From NCBI GenBank assembly GCA_014382465.1, contig JACNJP010000277.1, positions 1 through 8,907 on the forward strand: DNA of 8,907 nt. The letters run 5' to 3'. The position numbers were made by a program, and so were the translations under genes. A model generated the notes under the pieces. It was not told where the DNA came from. It made no database searches and saw nothing but the letters and a program-made list of their open reading frames with translations. Source of the DNA: Planctomycetota bacterium (GTDB lineage: Bacteria; Planctomycetota; UBA1135). Below, one piece after another: positions 7,838-8,907 of the stretch (positions within the stretch are counted from its first letter, which is position 1; each line of letters starts with the position of its first letter).

Positions 7838-7879
7838 AATCCGAGGTCGTACCTCCTGTTTCAATCGATGTCTGACCCC
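7819..7879. repeat. Large imperfect palindrome (REP/MITE-like hairpin) covering the 3' end of the fusion gene
   Basis: The arms 7819-7839 (begins GGGGTCAGAC, ends CGATTGAAA) and 7859-7879 (begins TTTCAATCG, ends GTCTGACCCC) are 21 bases each and complementary at 20 positions; the remaining pair would be G-U in RNA. The 19-base centre holds a second small stem, GAGGT (7843-7847) with ACCTC (7851-7855) around CGT. The GC content of the arms (about 52%) is well below that of the flanking genes. There is no T-run, so it is not a classical terminator, though it could still stop or stabilise transcripts. The ends resemble, from memory, the GGGGTCAGAC/GTCTGACCCC palindromes scattered in genomes that carry REP-associated Y1 transposases; I cannot confirm that here. 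The left arm encodes the last five residues and stop of the upstream gene. Confidence 0.8.
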
Positions 7880-7901
7880 GGTATTCCGGCTTGCGTATTC
7901 T
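7872..7901 (+). promoter_or_regulatory. Weak sigma70-like promoter candidate for the adaptor gene
   Basis: CTGACC (7872-7877) matches TTGACA at four of six bases. An 18-base spacer leads to TATTCT (7896-7901), which matches TATAAT at four of six bases and leaves a leader of about 40 bases before the ATG at 7943. The region is locally AT-richer than its surroundings. The -35 part overlaps the right arm of the hairpin, so the repeat may have supplied half of the promoter. Matches this weak arise by chance, and the host's promoter consensus is unknown. Confidence 0.2.
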
Positions 7902-7942
7902 GGGCCTCACGCCCCCACGGTTCCCCAGGTCCCCTGAACGCC

Positions 7943-8907
7943 ATGATCCGCCTGCTCTGCCTGCCCCTCGTCTGCACCCTGCCGCTGCTCGCCGCCGCTC
8001 CGCCGCAGGAGCCCGCCGAGGCCGAGCCCGCCCCGGCCGCCCTCGAGATCGACGGCACCCTGATCCCGGCCGAGTCCGAGTCGGTCGAACTCTGGCCCGA
8101 GACCTGGTCCGGCGAGCTGCTGTTCCTGGAGGTCGTGCCGCACGGCGCCATGGTGACCGCCGGCCAGCTCATCGCCCGCATCGACGCCCGCCAGATCGAC
8201 GAGCAGCTGCGCGCCGCCGAGGAGGACCTCGGTTCGTCGCGGCTCGCCTTCGAGATCAGCGTCCACAAGGGCGAGCTCGAGGAGCGCGCCGCCCACGAGC
8301 GGATCGAGCTGGCCGAGAAGGCCTTCCAGCGCGCCAAGCTCGGCCTGGAGAGCTTCCACGAGTTCGACCTGCCGCAGCGCGTGCGGCAGATGGAGCTGCA
8401 GGAGGCCTACGCCAAGGACGGCATCCAGGACCAGCAGGACGAGCTGGCGCAGCTCAAGGCGATGTACGAGGACGACGAGATCACCGACGAGACCGAGGAC
8501 ATCGTTCTGAAGCGCTCGGTGCGGCAGCTCGAGCGCACCATCACCGGCGCCCGGCTGTCGATGGCCCAGCGCAAGCACCAGCGTGAATTCGACTGGAGGC
8601 TCGAGGCCGAACGGATGGAGGAGGACGTCCGCACCAAGGGCTCAGCCCGCGAGCGGATGGTCCAGGACTTCGAGCTCGACCAGCGCGCGCGCCACGACCG
8701 GCTCCGGCGCACCGAGGGCGAGCTCGCCCGCAAGGCCGAGAAGCTCGAGCAGCTCCGGCACGACCGCGGGTCCTTCGAGGTCCGCGCCCCGCGGTCCGGC
8801 CTGCTGCTGCACGGCGGGGTCGAGGACTACCACCCCGGCGCCGCCGCCCCGCGGCACCAGCGCGGCGGCCGCGGCCAGATCCGCGCCGCGATGTTCACGG
8901 TCGCCAG
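7943..8907 (+). CDS. HlyD/MFP-family periplasmic adaptor subunit of an efflux or secretion system (3' end outside window)
   Basis: Open frame from ATG 7943 to the window edge, 321 residues, no stop reached. A short signal peptide is visible (MIR, hydrophobic 4-18, likely cut after Ala19), then a Pro/Glu-rich linker (20-32). Next comes the first half of a lipoyl-like domain (~34-82; GELLFLEVVPHGAMVTAGQLIARID), a long charged coiled-coil hairpin (~83-275), and the second lipoyl half (from GSFEVRAPRSGLLLHGG, ~276). This order is that of membrane-fusion proteins linking an inner-membrane ABC or RND transporter to the outer membrane. The hairpin turn appears to lie around the acidic MYEDDEITDETEDIVLKR stretch (174-191). 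I see no R-x3-L-x6-S (RLS) motif of TolC-binding adaptors. Ribosome binding site weak (AGGT at 7927-7930, 12 bases upstream). The beta-barrel and membrane-proximal domains and the partner transporter should lie to the right. Confidence 0.88.
   Translation, partial: MIRLLCLPLVCTLPLLAAAPPQEPAEAEPAPAALEIDGTLIPAESESVELWPETWSGELLFLEVVPHGAMVTAGQLIARIDARQIDEQLRAAEEDLGSSRLAFEISVHKGELEERAAHERIELAEKAFQRAKLGLESFHEFDLPQRVRQMELQEAYAKDGIQDQQDELAQLKAMYEDDEITDETEDIVLKRSVRQLERTITGARLSMAQRKHQREFDWRLEAERMEEDVRTKGSARERMVQDFELDQRARHDRLRRTEGELARKAEKLEQLRHDRGSFEVRAPRSGLLLHGGVEDYHPGAAAPRHQRGGRGQIRAAMFTVA

Noticed and set aside
7838..7942. CRISPR repeat or attachment site suggested by the palindrome ending in ATTGAAA.
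   Set aside because: ATTGAAA resembles the 3' end of many CRISPR repeats, but there is a single inverted pair rather than spaced direct repeats, no cas gene and no integrase or tRNA nearby.
7861..8857. Minus-strand frames (7861-8337, 7907-8578, 8407-8733, 8642-8857) and a plus-strand frame 7891-8586 over the adaptor gene.
   Set aside because: Mutually overlapping shadows with compositionally biased translations. The frame from 7943 shows a signal peptide, both lipoyl halves and a coiled coil in the correct family order.

Overview
This is a very GC-rich (roughly 70% by eye) bacterial window with tightly packed, long genes, strong G/C bias at third codon positions and no RNA genes or CRISPR that I can see. 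Three things point to a Gram-negative envelope: a lipoprotein signal peptide, a periplasmic adaptor protein, and a secreted multi-domain protein of a kind I associate with Planctomycetota and some Bacteroidota or Acidobacteriota. My best guess is a high-GC planctomycete or similar environmental bacterium. No marker gene in the window settles this.

Layout. (1) At the left edge is the 3' end of a plus-strand gene (ending at 703). It encodes two carboxypeptidase-regulatory-like beta modules. (2) Converging on it from the right, on the minus strand, is a two-gene operon (4386 down to 740) for a heterodimeric ABC exporter of the MdlAB / YheIH(BmrCD) / TM287-288 type. The two genes overlap by 4 bases, and their ATP sites are asymmetric in the way expected of such heterodimers. 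(3) Only 22 bases from the exporter start, and divergent from it, is a 1142-residue predicted lipoprotein gene (4409-7837). It joins a CBM9-like domain, a transglutaminase-like Cys-His-Asp domain and a Ser-Asp-His alpha/beta-hydrolase in one chain. (4) Its last codons lie inside a 61-base hairpin with 21-bp arms, which looks like a REP/MITE-type repeat. (5) After a roughly 100-base gap, a plus-strand gene for a HlyD/MFP-type periplasmic adaptor begins at 7943 and runs off the right edge.

How they may fit together. The exporter would act in the inner membrane and the three-module lipoprotein at the cell surface or in the periplasm. The adaptor would join an inner-membrane transporter encoded to the right of the window. 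Nothing in the sequence ties the exporter to the lipoprotein beyond the shared, very short divergent start region. The points most worth following up are the fused CBM9-transglutaminase-hydrolase protein, the hairpin that supplies its C-terminus and stop codon, and the adaptor's acidic hairpin-tip motif.
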